This document shows, in pieces, positions 25,100-34,607 of a stretch of 64,000 nt of DNA. Made by a program: the position numbers and the translations under genes. This DNA comes from Paenactinomyces guangxiensis (GTDB lineage Bacteria > Bacillota > Bacilli > Thermoactinomycetales > Thermoactinomycetaceae), in assembly GCF_016055185.1 (NCBI RefSeq), contig NZ_JAECVR010000006.1, positions 62,001 through 126,000 of the forward strand. Direction: 5' to 3'. Below the pieces are notes generated by a model. It was given only the letters and a program-made list of their open reading frames with translations, had not been told where the DNA came from and ran no database searches. The first letter of the stretch is position 1. Every line of letters begins with the position of its first letter.

Positions 25100-26334
25100 G
25101 CATGTTTCGTAAAACGCTGATCCGCCTGACCCTGCAAAATTCGGTTGTTTTTCTGGTCGCTATCAGCTTGCTGGGAGCGTGGCTCTACTGGTTTATGGAA
25201 GGTCAGGTCTTTGGGGAAATCGATGAGATGCTGCTTACCCGCTCCAAACGGGCAAAAGCAGAACTTATGCTGGACCAGGATTTTTCTACGCCTTCCGTCC
25301 CTTATACGGCTGTGATCCTCTGGGACAAGAACAGAGAAATTGTTCATCGTCTCAAGGGAGATCCTCTCTTTGCAAATGTAAAGCTGTCTTATCCTGAGCA
25401 AATAGATGGAAAAATTCATTCCGTACAGATGGATATACCACAGTTTGACGATCCCTTGCAGTTTCGATTTGTGGCGGTCTCCCTTCCCACTGTCACCGGA
25501 GATTCACTGGTCATTCAAGTGATTCGTTTCGTAGGCGCAGAGGTTGCCTGGCTGGATAACTTGCGCAAAAATATTATCATTGGTTGCTGCCTGGCCGTAG
25601 GAATCGCAATCGCTGCCGGGTATTGGCTGGCACGCCGCGCACTCATTCCCATTCAAAATTCCTGGCAGGCTCAACAGCAGTTTGTCGCTGATGCGTCGCA
25701 CGAATTGCGCACCCCGTTAGCTGTGATTAGGGCAAGAGCCGAACTGCTCTTACGCGATCCGAAACAGACCATTGAAGAAAAAATCTCTGACATCTCCACG
25801 ATCTACCGGGAAACCAGGCGACTGCACAAGCTGGTCGCTCATTTGCTCACACTGGCACGCAGTGATTCCAATCAACTGGAACTAAATATAGAGTCATTTG
25901 CTTTTGATTCACTCGTTCATGAGGTGGCCGGCCATTTTAAAGAGCTGGCACAGATTGAGCAAATTTACTTTCAGACAGAGATTTCCCCCTCCTTATTTAT
26001 TCAGGGAGACCGCGAACGACTGCACCAACTGCTGGTCATATTACTGGATAATGCCTTTAAATACACACCTTCCCCCGGTGAGGTTACATTGACCTGCCGT
26101 AAAAGCGGCAACCATGTGCTCCTCGAAGTGAAAGATACCGGAGTGGGGATTCCGGAAAAAGATATCCCCCACATCTTTGACCGCTTTTACCGGGCCGATC
26201 CGGCGCGAAAACGAACAGATGGAGGTACAGGCCTCGGTTTGGCAATCGCCAGATGGATCGTTGAAAAGCACGGAGGCAAAATCTCCGTTCAGAGTGAACC
26301 GGGGAAGGGAACCTCTTTCTTGGTCAAACTGTAA
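25096..26334 (+). CDS. Sensor histidine kinase
   Basis: Kinase of 412 residues. Two membrane helices (about 13-33 and 160-178) flank an extracytoplasmic domain of some 125 residues. The H-box FVADASHELRTPL has His202; N box LLDNAFKYTP, G1 DTGVGIPEKD, F box and GTGLGLAI follow. The ATG overlaps the regulator stop (ATGA). Confidence 0.93.
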   Translation: MSMFRKTLIRLTLQNSVVFLVAISLLGAWLYWFMEGQVFGEIDEMLLTRSKRAKAELMLDQDFSTPSVPYTAVILWDKNREIVHRLKGDPLFANVKLSYPEQIDGKIHSVQMDIPQFDDPLQFRFVAVSLPTVTGDSLVIQVIRFVGAEVAWLDNLRKNIIIGCCLAVGIAIAAGYWLARRALIPIQNSWQAQQQFVADASHELRTPLAVIRARAELLLRDPKQTIEEKISDISTIYRETRRLHKLVAHLLTLARSDSNQLELNIESFAFDSLVHEVAGHFKELAQIEQIYFQTEISPSLFIQGDRERLHQLLVILLDNAFKYTPSPGEVTLTCRKSGNHVLLEVKDTGVGIPEKDIPHIFDRFYRADPARKRTDGGTGLGLAIARWIVEKHGGKISVQSEPGKGTSFLVKL

Positions 26335-26463
26335 AAACAACTGACTTAAATAAACATAGTTATCTTTTTATGTCAAAAAAGGAAATATTTTTAAAAGTTA
26401 TGTCGAATGGAAGGGATCAAAACAGCCCCTTGTCAAATATGACTTGTAAAGGGGGCGATATAC

Positions 26464-26661
26464 ATGATGGAAGCAAACCAATTGGCAGGGGGCTTCAAAA
26501 GAAGGCTCGGGTATAAATACCGGGTCAGGCATCAGCTTCTTCGTCCGGTGGTAGAACGCATTTCCAATGTCCAATACGGACGCAATAAAACCCTGCAAGA
26601 GCAACAACAGGGGACAGAATTGAAAAAACGCCCGAAATCTAAGGAATCAGCAAATATCTAA
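26464..26661 (+). CDS. Small basic hypothetical protein (65 aa)
   Basis: Starts MMEANQLAGGFKRRLGYKYR and ends in a Lys/Arg-rich tail. GGGGG lies eight bases before the ATG. No membrane segment. Charge suggests nucleic-acid or membrane-surface binding, but no family is recognised. Confidence 0.6.
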   Translation: MMEANQLAGGFKRRLGYKYRVRHQLLRPVVERISNVQYGRNKTLQEQQQGTELKKRPKSKESANI

Positions 26662-26796
26662 AAAGGGTTCACAGACGAACCTCCTTTCGAATGATAAATT
26701 ATAGAAGAAACATTTTTACCGCCTTATCATTGATGTGGACAGATGACAGGGTTTCATTAATCAGATCTTAAGGTATCAGATGATATTATTGATGGC

Positions 26797-26827
26797 TCCC
26801 CCGGTTAACGGGGGCTTTTCTTTTTTC
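26797..26827 (+). terminator. Terminator upstream of csoR
   Basis: CCCCCG and CGGGGG form a stem with a 5-base loop, followed by a C and a long T-rich tract. It lies 135 bases past the nearest plus-strand gene, so a longer transcript or a small RNA could end here. Confidence 0.7.
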
Positions 26828-26858
26828 GTTTTCCGGACGTTTTTCCTTATAAGCATAC

Positions 26859-26888
26859 TTACATCCCCCCTGGCGGGTAGAGTAGAAT
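26859..26888 (+). promoter_or_regulatory. Promoter of csoR with an internal C-run/G-run operator
   Basis: TTACAT and TAGAAT are 18 bases apart. Between them CCCCCC-TGGC-GGG makes an imperfect palindrome of the type bound by CsoR repressors, whose operators have C-tract/G-tract half-sites around the promoter. Confidence 0.4.
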
Positions 26889-26914
26889 AAGAGCAACAGA
26901 AAGGTGTGATGTAA

Positions 26915-27241
26915 ATGGAAACAGAAAACACACGACATGAATCCCACTGCTCTGATTCCGGTAACAGAAAAAGCCACCACCCTGATAAGCTAAAAAACAA
27001 TCTGATCACCCGCCTGAATCGGATTGAAGGCCAGATCCGGGGGATAAAACGATTAATTGAAGAGGATACCTATTGTGATGATGTACTCAACCTGATTGCA
27101 GCGGTTCAATCGGCTCTTAACAGTGTGGGGAGCCTGTTGCTTGAAAATCATATGAAAAGCTGTGTCATCGAACGGATTCATGAAGGAGACCAGGAAGTGA
27201 TTGATGAGTTGATGGTGACGGTAAAAAAGCTGATGAGATAG
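26915..27241 (+). CDS. csoR: CsoR/RcnR-family metal-sensing repressor
   Basis: All-helical repressor of 108 residues. The copper-site pattern Cys (TYCDDVL), His (ENHMKSC) and Cys (KSC) matches CsoR. LITRLNRIEGQIRGIKRLIE is the family's first helix. A His-rich N-terminal tail (HESHCSDSGNRKSHH) could bind more metal. No copper ATPase or chaperone gene follows, so it may act on itself or on distant genes. A sulfur-sensing CstR is less likely because of the His ligand. Confidence 0.85.
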   Translation: METENTRHESHCSDSGNRKSHHPDKLKNNLITRLNRIEGQIRGIKRLIEEDTYCDDVLNLIAAVQSALNSVGSLLLENHMKSCVIERIHEGDQEVIDELMVTVKKLMR

Positions 27242-27338
27242 CGGGCAGGGAATTGTGCAGTGATTGGCTGACTAAATCAATAAAAGATCCCCTTGCCTGC
27301 TTAACTAACACGTTTTTCCGAACAGAAAAGCTCATAGA

Positions 27339-27380
27339 GAAAAAGCGATGCCCCCGTAATACAAAAAGGTCATCGCTTTT
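27339..27380. terminator. Bidirectional terminator (csoR / yitJ-metH)
   Basis: AAAAGCGATG and CATCGCTTTT form a 10-bp stem between the convergent csoR and yitJ genes, with T on the minus side. Confidence 0.8.
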
Positions 27381-27384
27381 CTTG

Positions 27385-29247
27385 TTATGAAACCTGTGCG
27401 GCGGCGCGCTTGTGATCTTTCCGGCGAATATAGCTGGTCAGTTCCACGGTCATCTGCCAGAAGGAGAAAGGGGTAATCAGGTATATGCCCCGGAACTTTT
27501 CCATGGCCACATCCAGCAGGTTTTTGGTGATTTCCACCCCTTCTCTCCGGGCTGATTCTTTATCGGTTTGCGCTTCCATCCGCTGTAACACGCTCTGCGG
27601 AATCTTAATGCCGGGAACTTCGTTGTGTAAGAACAGCGCATTCCGGTATCCGGTTAAAGGCATGATCCCGATAAAGGTGGGGATTCCTACATCTTTCGTC
27701 GCCTCATACACATCCAGGATTCCTTTTTCGTCATAGACCGGCTGGGTCATGATAAAGTCGGCACCGGCAGCTACTTTTTTCTCCAGCCGCCTTACCGCCG
27801 CATCCAGTTGACGGACATGGGGATTAAAAGCAGTGCCGACGACAAAGCTGGCTTTTTGTTTTAACTGTTTGCCTGAAAACGAGATCCCTTCATTTAACTG
27901 TTTCACCATGCGAATCAGCTCAAATGAAGTAACATCATAAATGGAACTGGCTCCCGGCAAATCGCCGACACGGGTCGGGTCTCCGGTGATCACAAGAATT
28001 TGGTCAATTCCCAGGGCATGAAGCCCCATCAGATGGGATTGCTGGCCAAGTAAATTCCGGTCCCGGCATGCCACGTGTACGAGCGGTTCAATCCCCAGTT
28101 GTGATTTTAAAATCGCTCCTGCGGCCAGATTGCTCATGCGGGCTGTGGCCAGAGAATTATCTGCCATCGTAATCGTATCCACGCCCGCCTGGTGGAGACG
28201 TTCCGCCCCGGCTAAAAATCCGGAGATATCCAAACCTTTGGGGGTGTCAAATTCACAGATGATGGTCCGCCCGTATTTGACCTTATCTACGACGGTTGGC
28301 TTTTTCCTTGCCGTTTCTGCATGTTCCGCCCCTGTCACTTCAATCTGCCGCAATTCAGGATTGACCCTCTGAACCGGCTTTTTACCGGCAAGAGCGGCCG
28401 CCACCCGGCGAATATGGTCGGGAGTGGTCCCGCAGCATCCCCCGAGCAGCCGAACCCCCTGCGCCACCAGTAAGTCTGCTGTCTCCTCAAAATAACCCGG
28501 AGAGGATTTATATTTAAACTCTCCATCACTCACTCCCAACCTTCCGGCATTGGGGAAGGCAGATAAGATCAAGTGTTCCGGCACCACTGTTTTCTCTAAA
28601 CTGCGCAAAATCTCCATCGGGCCGAGCCGGCAATTCAACCCGACTCCATCCACGCCGTGCCGGGCTAAGATTTGAAATGCCTCAGATAAGGAAAAGGCAT
28701 CTCTTGTACGCCCTACTTCAATTGTGGACAGTTGTGCGATCAGCGGCAGGTCGGTCAGGGGACGAATCGCATCAACAGCAACCAGCACTTCTTTAAGATC
28801 CAAAAAGGTTTCCAGCAGGATTCCGTCCACTCCGGCATGCAGAAGAGCAGTGGCTTGTTCTTCATACATATCCCGATATTCATCTTCATCAAAGGCCAGG
28901 ACCCGCCCGGCACAAATGGAACCGATCGATCCCACCACATAGGCGTCTTCACCCACTGTATTGCGGGCCAGTTTGACAGCTTCCCGGTTTATCCGCGTTA
29001 CTTTGCTCTCCAGTCCATAGCGTGTGAGGCGCTCCCGGTTGGCCCCGTAGGTATTGGTTTCAATCAGACGGGCCCCGGCTTCGTAGTAGGCTTTATGGAC
29101 ATTGGCAATGAAAGCGGGGTTGCTCAGCACCAATTCTTCATTGCAATGCCCAATCGACACCCCCTGCTGATACAGATAGGTGGCCATCGCTCCGTCTCCC
29201 GTGACTAATGAATCGGATAAATGCTCTTTTAACGGTCTCTTTTTCAC
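27385..29247 (-). CDS. yitJ: Bifunctional homocysteine S-methyltransferase / methylene-THF reductase
   Basis: Protein of 620 residues. The N-terminal half (1-285) is a zinc methyltransferase: GDGAMATYL, GLNCRLGP and GGCCGTTPDH carry the zinc Cys residues. The C-terminal half (from about 330, CEFDTPKG) is a MetF-type flavin reductase with VVGTAFNPH and FIMTQPVYD. It supplies methyl-THF to MetH, whose gene ends 12 bases upstream, so both are under the SAM riboswitch. Confidence 0.95.
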   Translation of the reverse strand: MKKRPLKEHLSDSLVTGDGAMATYLYQQGVSIGHCNEELVLSNPAFIANVHKAYYEAGARLIETNTYGANRERLTRYGLESKVTRINREAVKLARNTVGEDAYVVGSIGSICAGRVLAFDEDEYRDMYEEQATALLHAGVDGILLETFLDLKEVLVAVDAIRPLTDLPLIAQLSTIEVGRTRDAFSLSEAFQILARHGVDGVGLNCRLGPMEILRSLEKTVVPEHLILSAFPNAGRLGVSDGEFKYKSSPGYFEETADLLVAQGVRLLGGCCGTTPDHIRRVAAALAGKKPVQRVNPELRQIEVTGAEHAETARKKPTVVDKVKYGRTIICEFDTPKGLDISGFLAGAERLHQAGVDTITMADNSLATARMSNLAAGAILKSQLGIEPLVHVACRDRNLLGQQSHLMGLHALGIDQILVITGDPTRVGDLPGASSIYDVTSFELIRMVKQLNEGISFSGKQLKQKASFVVGTAFNPHVRQLDAAVRRLEKKVAAGADFIMTQPVYDEKGILDVYEATKDVGIPTFIGIMPLTGYRNALFLHNEVPGIKIPQSVLQRMEAQTDKESARREGVEITKNLLDVAMEKFRGIYLITPFSFWQMTVELTSYIRRKDHKRAAAQVS

Positions 29248-29259
29248 TTTGTTCCCTCC

Positions 29260-32200
29260 TCACACCGCGTTGAAGTAACGTGCTTGCGGGTGTGAGAAAA
29301 CCATCGCCGAAACAGAAGCTTCCGGTTCCATCATGCACCCGTCCGTCAATTCAATCCCAATCTCTTCCGGCCGCAGCAGCCGAAACAATTTTTTCTGATC
29401 TTCCAGATCCGGACAGGCCGGGTATCCGAAAGAGACACGAATCCCCTGGTAGCGGGCGCCAAACCGCTGCTTCATCGTCATTTCCGCCGGATCGGGAAAT
29501 CCCCAGCGATCCCTCATCACATGGTGCAAACGTTCGGCAAATGCTTCAGCCAATTCCAGAGCCAGTGCTTGAATCATATGGGAGTGAAGATAGTCGCCGC
29601 TATTTTTCCACTGCTCAGACAGTTCTCTCACTCCAACCCCCGCTGTGACTGCCAGAAATCCGACAAAATCCATCACACCCGATTCCACCGGGCGCAAAAA
29701 GTCGGCCAGGCACAGGTACGGCGGCTGAGTTTGACGCGGGAAGGAAAAGCATTCCAGTATGACACCGGTGTCCTCCGGATCATAGATAAAAATATCATTC
29801 CCCTCTGCCTGGGCGGGGAAAAACTGATACATTCCCTGGGGACGGATCAGCCGGTCTCTCATGACATGCCGGAGCAAATCATCAACCTTTCCCTTAAGCT
29901 CTACCGCTTTTTCGTCCCCTTCTTTCAGAAGTTGCTCTACATTGCCGCGCAGTCCAAGGTGTTTCCCCAGCAACATCTGCTCATTGAGATAAGGCTGCAG
30001 GTGGGTAAGAGGAAAGTCGCGGTAGACGTGACGTTCAAAGTCCGGTGGCGTAAACACAGGTGCCTCACGGTCCACCGAACCTCTTACCGATGAAGAGGAA
30101 ACACTTCCAGCCCCCTGCTCCTTTTTCTCCGCCCTCTCAATGGCTGACAGGCTGCTCCGGCGAAGTTCTTCCACCAGCGCTTCCCTTTCTTCCGAACTGA
30201 TCAACCGGTTCGCCAGTTCCAAACCGTTCATCGCATCTTTGGCGTAAAGTACAGGTCCGCCATACTCCGGAGCAATCCTTGTTTCCGTAAATTTGCGGGA
30301 TAAAGCCGCCCCCCCGACCAGCAATGGAACATCAATCCGGGCAGCTTTTAAATCCTGCGCGGTAATCACCATCTGTTGCGCCGATTTAACCAGCAGCCCG
30401 GACAAACCAATGGCGTCCGGCTTTTCCCTGCGGGCGGCTTCAATCAGCTGTTCCGGCGGCACTTTAATTCCCAGATTGACCACCTCGTAGCCGTTGTTGG
30501 ATAAAATAATCTCCACCAGATTTTTGCCGATATCATGCACATCCCCTTTTACGGTTGCGAGTATGATTTTCCCTTTGCTGTTGGTTTCAGTTTTATCCAT
30601 GTGCGGTTCCAGAAAAGCCACAGATGCTTTCATCACTTCGGCGCTCTGCAACACTTCAGCAACGATCAGCTGATTATCATTAAACAGCCTCCCTACTTCA
30701 TCCATTCCGGACATGAGGGGACCATTGATGATTCCCAGCGGAGTATCCTTTTGCAGGGCTTCCTCCAGATCCTCAATCAGGCCATCCTTGCTCCCTTCGA
30801 CAACATATCGGGCCAGTCTCTCCTCCAGAGAGAGGTTGCTGATCGGCTTTTTCTCTTCAACTTTTTTCTCACGGTAAAAAGCGGTAAACTTTGCCAGCAC
30901 TTCGTCGTAATTATCATGGCCGGTCTCAAACAAAAGCTGATGGGACAAGCGGCGTTCCTCTTCGGGAATGGAGGCGTATCTCTCTAACTTTTCTGTATTG
31001 ACGATGGCATAATCAAGTCCTGCCTTCGTGCATTCATACATATAAACGGCATTTAATACTTCGCGGCCCGCACCGGGGAGACCGAAGGAAACATTGGATA
31101 CGCCGAGAATGATGGAGCACTCCGGCAAATCTTCTTTAATCATGCGAATCCCTTCAACCGTTTCCAGCGCAGAGCCGATATACTGCTCATCCCCTGTGCC
31201 AACCGGAAAGACAAGCGGGTCAAAAATGATATCCTGGGGATGAAGTCCGTACTTGTTGACCAACAGGTCATAAGAGCGTCTGGCTACCTCCAGCTTCCGC
31301 TCCCTGGAAACGGCCATTCCTTGCTCATCAATCGTTCCCACAACCACTGCCGCCCCATAGCGATGGATGAGGGGAACAACTTCGGCAAAGCGTTCTTCGC
31401 CATCTTCCAGATTGATCGAATTGATAATTGCTTTTCCCTGTGAATAGGTGAGGGCACGGTCAATCACTCTGGCATCTGTTGAGTCGATCATCAGGGGAAC
31501 TTTCACTTTTTTCGTGACAAATTCTAAAAACCTCTCCATGTCATTTAATTCGTCCCGGTCGGGGTCAGCCAGACAGATATCAATAATCTGCGCTCCGCCT
31601 TTCACCTGTTTGCGGGCGATTTCTGATGCTTCTTCATACTTTCCTTCGGCAATCAAGCGCTTAAATTTGCGTGAACCAATCACATTGGTACGCTCACCAA
31701 CCAGGAGCGGCCGGTTGTCTGTCTCCAAATAGACAGGTTCAATTCCGGATACAGCGGGAGGGTGGCTGCTGACAGGTTGCCGCGGCTGTTTATCTTTCAT
31801 CACTTCAGCAATGGCCCGGATATGTTCCGGAGTGGTTCCGCAACAGCCCCCCGCCATGTTCAACCAGCCGGCATCGGCAAAGTCAGCCAGCTTCCGCGCC
31901 AACGCCTGGGGAGTCTCCAAATAGTTTCCATTCTCATCGGGAAGGCCGGCGTTTGGATAGCAACTGACCGCACAACTGGCCAGACCGGATAAGGTCCGGA
32001 TATGATCTTTCATAAACTCAGGGCCTGTAGCACAGTTCAACCCAACCAACACCGGATTCAGATGTTCAATGGATAGATAAAAAGCTTCGATATTTTGCCC
32101 TGCCAGCATCGTTCCCATCGGCTCAATCGTACCGGAGATCATGATCGGAATTTCTTTCCCCAACTCCGAAAATGCCCGGCGAATCCCGATGCTCCCCGCT

Positions 32201-32721
32201 TTGACGTTTAGTGTATCCTGGGAGGTTTCCAGCAGAAGGAGATCCACTCCCCCCTGGATTAATGCTTTCGCTTGCCGATAATAGGAGTCGACCAGCTCAT
32301 CAAAAGTAACTCCTCCTGTCACTGACAGTGTTTTCGTTGTCGGCCCCATCGCTCCCGCCACATATCTGGGATATTCAGGAGTTGACCATTTATCCCGCAT
32401 CTCTACTGCACAACGGGCTGCAGCCAGATTGATTTCTTCCGTATAATGCTGAAGATCATACTCGGCAAGCACCACCGGAGTTGCACCGAAGGTATTGGTT
32501 TCAACAATATCTGCCCCTGCTCTGTAGTAGGCATCATGAATGTTGCGAATCACATCAGAACGGGTGAGATTGAGAAATTCGTTGCATCCGTCATACTCTT
32601 CCCCGCCAAAATCCCGGGCCGTCAGATTTGCCTGCTGAAGCATCGTTCCCATTGCCCCGTCCAAAATGAGAATCTTCTCTTTGAGCCGCTCCGCAACCGT
32701 CTTTTTCTTCACAATCTTCAT
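29260..32721 (-). CDS. metH: Cobalamin-dependent methionine synthase
   Basis: Full-length MetH of 1153 residues, converting homocysteine to methionine with methyl-THF. Domains in order: homocysteine/zinc (GLNCATGP, GGCCGTTPEH), pterin binding (ERTNVIGSRKF, LMIDSTDARVI), cobalamin cap and B12-binding domain with DVHDIGKNLV (axial His) and GLSGLLVKSAQQM, and the C-terminal SAM-reactivation domain (RPQGMYQFFPAQ). First gene after the S-box leader. Confidence 0.97.
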   Translation of the reverse strand: MKIVKKKTVAERLKEKILILDGAMGTMLQQANLTARDFGGEEYDGCNEFLNLTRSDVIRNIHDAYYRAGADIVETNTFGATPVVLAEYDLQHYTEEINLAAARCAVEMRDKWSTPEYPRYVAGAMGPTTKTLSVTGGVTFDELVDSYYRQAKALIQGGVDLLLLETSQDTLNVKAGSIGIRRAFSELGKEIPIMISGTIEPMGTMLAGQNIEAFYLSIEHLNPVLVGLNCATGPEFMKDHIRTLSGLASCAVSCYPNAGLPDENGNYLETPQALARKLADFADAGWLNMAGGCCGTTPEHIRAIAEVMKDKQPRQPVSSHPPAVSGIEPVYLETDNRPLLVGERTNVIGSRKFKRLIAEGKYEEASEIARKQVKGGAQIIDICLADPDRDELNDMERFLEFVTKKVKVPLMIDSTDARVIDRALTYSQGKAIINSINLEDGEERFAEVVPLIHRYGAAVVVGTIDEQGMAVSRERKLEVARRSYDLLVNKYGLHPQDIIFDPLVFPVGTGDEQYIGSALETVEGIRMIKEDLPECSIILGVSNVSFGLPGAGREVLNAVYMYECTKAGLDYAIVNTEKLERYASIPEEERRLSHQLLFETGHDNYDEVLAKFTAFYREKKVEEKKPISNLSLEERLARYVVEGSKDGLIEDLEEALQKDTPLGIINGPLMSGMDEVGRLFNDNQLIVAEVLQSAEVMKASVAFLEPHMDKTETNSKGKIILATVKGDVHDIGKNLVEIILSNNGYEVVNLGIKVPPEQLIEAARREKPDAIGLSGLLVKSAQQMVITAQDLKAARIDVPLLVGGAALSRKFTETRIAPEYGGPVLYAKDAMNGLELANRLISSEEREALVEELRRSSLSAIERAEKKEQGAGSVSSSSVRGSVDREAPVFTPPDFERHVYRDFPLTHLQPYLNEQMLLGKHLGLRGNVEQLLKEGDEKAVELKGKVDDLLRHVMRDRLIRPQGMYQFFPAQAEGNDIFIYDPEDTGVILECFSFPRQTQPPYLCLADFLRPVESGVMDFVGFLAVTAGVGVRELSEQWKNSGDYLHSHMIQALALELAEAFAERLHHVMRDRWGFPDPAEMTMKQRFGARYQGIRVSFGYPACPDLEDQKKLFRLLRPEEIGIELTDGCMMEPEASVSAMVFSHPQARYFNAV

Positions 32722-32738
32722 CCTCTTCTCTGTATAAT

Positions 32739-32774
32739 AAAAACGCCTTCCATCCCTGAAAGATGAAAGGCGTT
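32739..32774 (-). terminator. Regulated terminator of the metH riboswitch
   Basis: On the minus strand AACGCCTTTC pairs with GGAAGGCGTT, followed by TTTTT. CATCTTTCAG in the loop can instead pair with CTGAAAGATG of the aptamer's 3' side, giving the antiterminator. Confidence 0.85.
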
Positions 32775-32790
32775 GGTCTCCGCTCTTGAA

Positions 32791-32902
32791 CTCTCATCTT
32801 TCAGAGAAAACTCTCTGCAGGAATTGGCACCTCATTGGATGTCAGATCCAACCGGTTGCCGGGCTTCATCGGGCCAGTCCCTCCGCCACTCTGGATAAGA
32901 GA
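32791..32902 (-). ncRNA. SAM-I (S-box) riboswitch aptamer
   Basis: On the minus strand CTCTTATC (32893-32900) pairs with GATGAGAG (32791-32798) as P1. Within it are the conserved AGAGTGGCGGAGGGACTGGC and GATGAAGCCCGGCAACC segments and GGTGCCAATTCC. High SAM should favour the terminator at 32739-32774 and switch off metH-yitJ. Confidence 0.95.
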
Positions 32903-32985
32903 ACATATATATTTAACTAATATATAAATCTTTCGCCGAAATGTCAATGGTGTAACAAATGATATCAATTTGCGAACATCCGGCT

Positions 32986-34320
32986 TTACCAGGAACTGAA
33001 CAAACTCTCTTCACAATTTAAATGACGTTGCGCTTGATACATCAGTTCTGTGGCTTCCCTAAACTCTTCCACTTTTCCAAGCTGTTCGTAACAGTCAGCC
33101 AGCTCATAATAACCCAGCCATACGTTTTGGTAAAATTGACGTTCTTCCGCGACCAGAACCGCCTGCAACAAATACTTTATCGCCTCAGACAAATTTCCCG
33201 TCTTTTTCAACAAGCGCCCCATCAGCAGAAGGGCAACATTAAGCTGCCAGTGATCTTTCAGGCTTTTTCCCCATTTGATCGCCTGTTCAAGAATCTCCCG
33301 GGACTGGTCTGTCTTTCCTTGCAACAGATATAAACGACCCAGAGAACAATAGGCACGGAGCAACTCATGCCTGTCGGAAATCTGGTCTTCCAGCTCCAAC
33401 ACAAACTCAAAACATGTCTCAGCGTCATCGAAATTGGAAAGTTCCGTGTACACGCTTCCTAATGTAGTCCAAAGCTTAAACATCTCATTAAAGTATCTGC
33501 TGTTCACCGCCAGCCGGATCCCTTCGCGCGCATACCGAACAGAATCACGGTGCAATCTCATCCGGCGGAACAGATCAGCGCGCAGGGCATACAAGTTGAG
33601 TACTACATCCTTGTCCTGAATGTGCGGAATTGAGCCCCACAAATCATCCAGGCTTTTCAACGCTTCATCGACCCGGCCGAGCTTTTCCAGATAAACAACC
33701 TGCTTCATTTTCAAGTTATACTTGATTTGATTGAAGCGGTCCGCGTCTTCCCGTAAAACTTCCAGCCCCCGCTCAACAAACTTAAGGGCTTGCTCCCAGT
33801 TGCTTTGTGCAGAACGGCAATAGGCCAGTTGATCATAGATGGAGGCTTCCAGATTGGTTTTCTGTGAAGAAGGATCTTGTTGGGCTAAGCGAATCGCTTC
33901 GCTCAGCTCACGCTCCGCTTTTTTCCAATCTCCTTTTTGAATATAACATTTTCCCTTTAACAGATGGACAGTGGCCTGATGGCGGGAAAACATTGATTCT
34001 GGGATTCCGGATAACAGCGTGAGAGCCCGTGCAACCTTCCCCACTTTGATCATGGTCTCAATTGCAGTAAATTTCAACTGCATACTCTCCAGATTTTCGC
34101 TTTCCTTATCCATCATTTGCGGAATTTCGCTCAAATCCAGATCCAGTTTGCCCATTAGATACAAGACTTTGTCCTTATTGACGTGAGGAACGCCCCGTTC
34201 AATATTGCTGATTGTTGCCGTAGATATATGATTATCTGAGAGATCCTCAAGTCTTAAGCCTCGCTCTTTTCTGACTTTACGGATAAATTTTCCAATTTCG
34301 TTGATTTCTAAAACATTCAA
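32986..34320 (-). CDS. HTH-TPR transcriptional regulator
   Basis: Protein of about 444 residues. The N-terminal XRE-type HTH (about 8-62) contains LSDNHISTATISNIERGVPH. The rest is a stack of TPR repeats, with typical W/Y-A-P positions. This plan is shared by peptide-responsive RRNPP-like regulators of Firmicutes. No small secreted peptide gene is evident beside it. The start is placed at a TTG nine bases after AAAGGA; a TTG two codons earlier is possible. Confidence 0.82.
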   Translation of the reverse strand: MNVLEINEIGKFIRKVRKERGLRLEDLSDNHISTATISNIERGVPHVNKDKVLYLMGKLDLDLSEIPQMMDKESENLESMQLKFTAIETMIKVGKVARALTLLSGIPESMFSRHQATVHLLKGKCYIQKGDWKKAERELSEAIRLAQQDPSSQKTNLEASIYDQLAYCRSAQSNWEQALKFVERGLEVLREDADRFNQIKYNLKMKQVVYLEKLGRVDEALKSLDDLWGSIPHIQDKDVVLNLYALRADLFRRMRLHRDSVRYAREGIRLAVNSRYFNEMFKLWTTLGSVYTELSNFDDAETCFEFVLELEDQISDRHELLRAYCSLGRLYLLQGKTDQSREILEQAIKWGKSLKDHWQLNVALLLMGRLLKKTGNLSEAIKYLLQAVLVAEERQFYQNVWLGYYELADCYEQLGKVEEFREATELMYQAQRHLNCEESLFSSW

Positions 34321-34504
34321 CCTCAATCTTCCTTTCGGAATTCTTCTTATTCCTAGTTTAATCGATCACTGGCATTTAATAAATAAATAACTGGAATATT
34401 TAGGAGTGTAAATTTTCCCAACAGTTGCTTTTTGCATATTGCAGATTTTGACCACCTGGCTTTACAGCCACTTCCCAATATCACTTGGTCAGGAAATGTT
34501 CTCT

Positions 34505-34540
34505 ATCCAAAAAAAATAACCGGGCAAACCTGATCCCCGG
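34505..34540 (-). terminator. Terminator after the DUF4397 gene
   Basis: On the minus strand CCGGG and CCCGG form a stem with an 11-base loop, followed by TTATTTTTTTT. Confidence 0.65.
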
Positions 34541-34607
34541 CTCATATTTCCTTTTTTGTGGTGAGGCCAACCCGAGATAAAGGACTGTTGCCAGCATGCC
34601 AAAAGGC

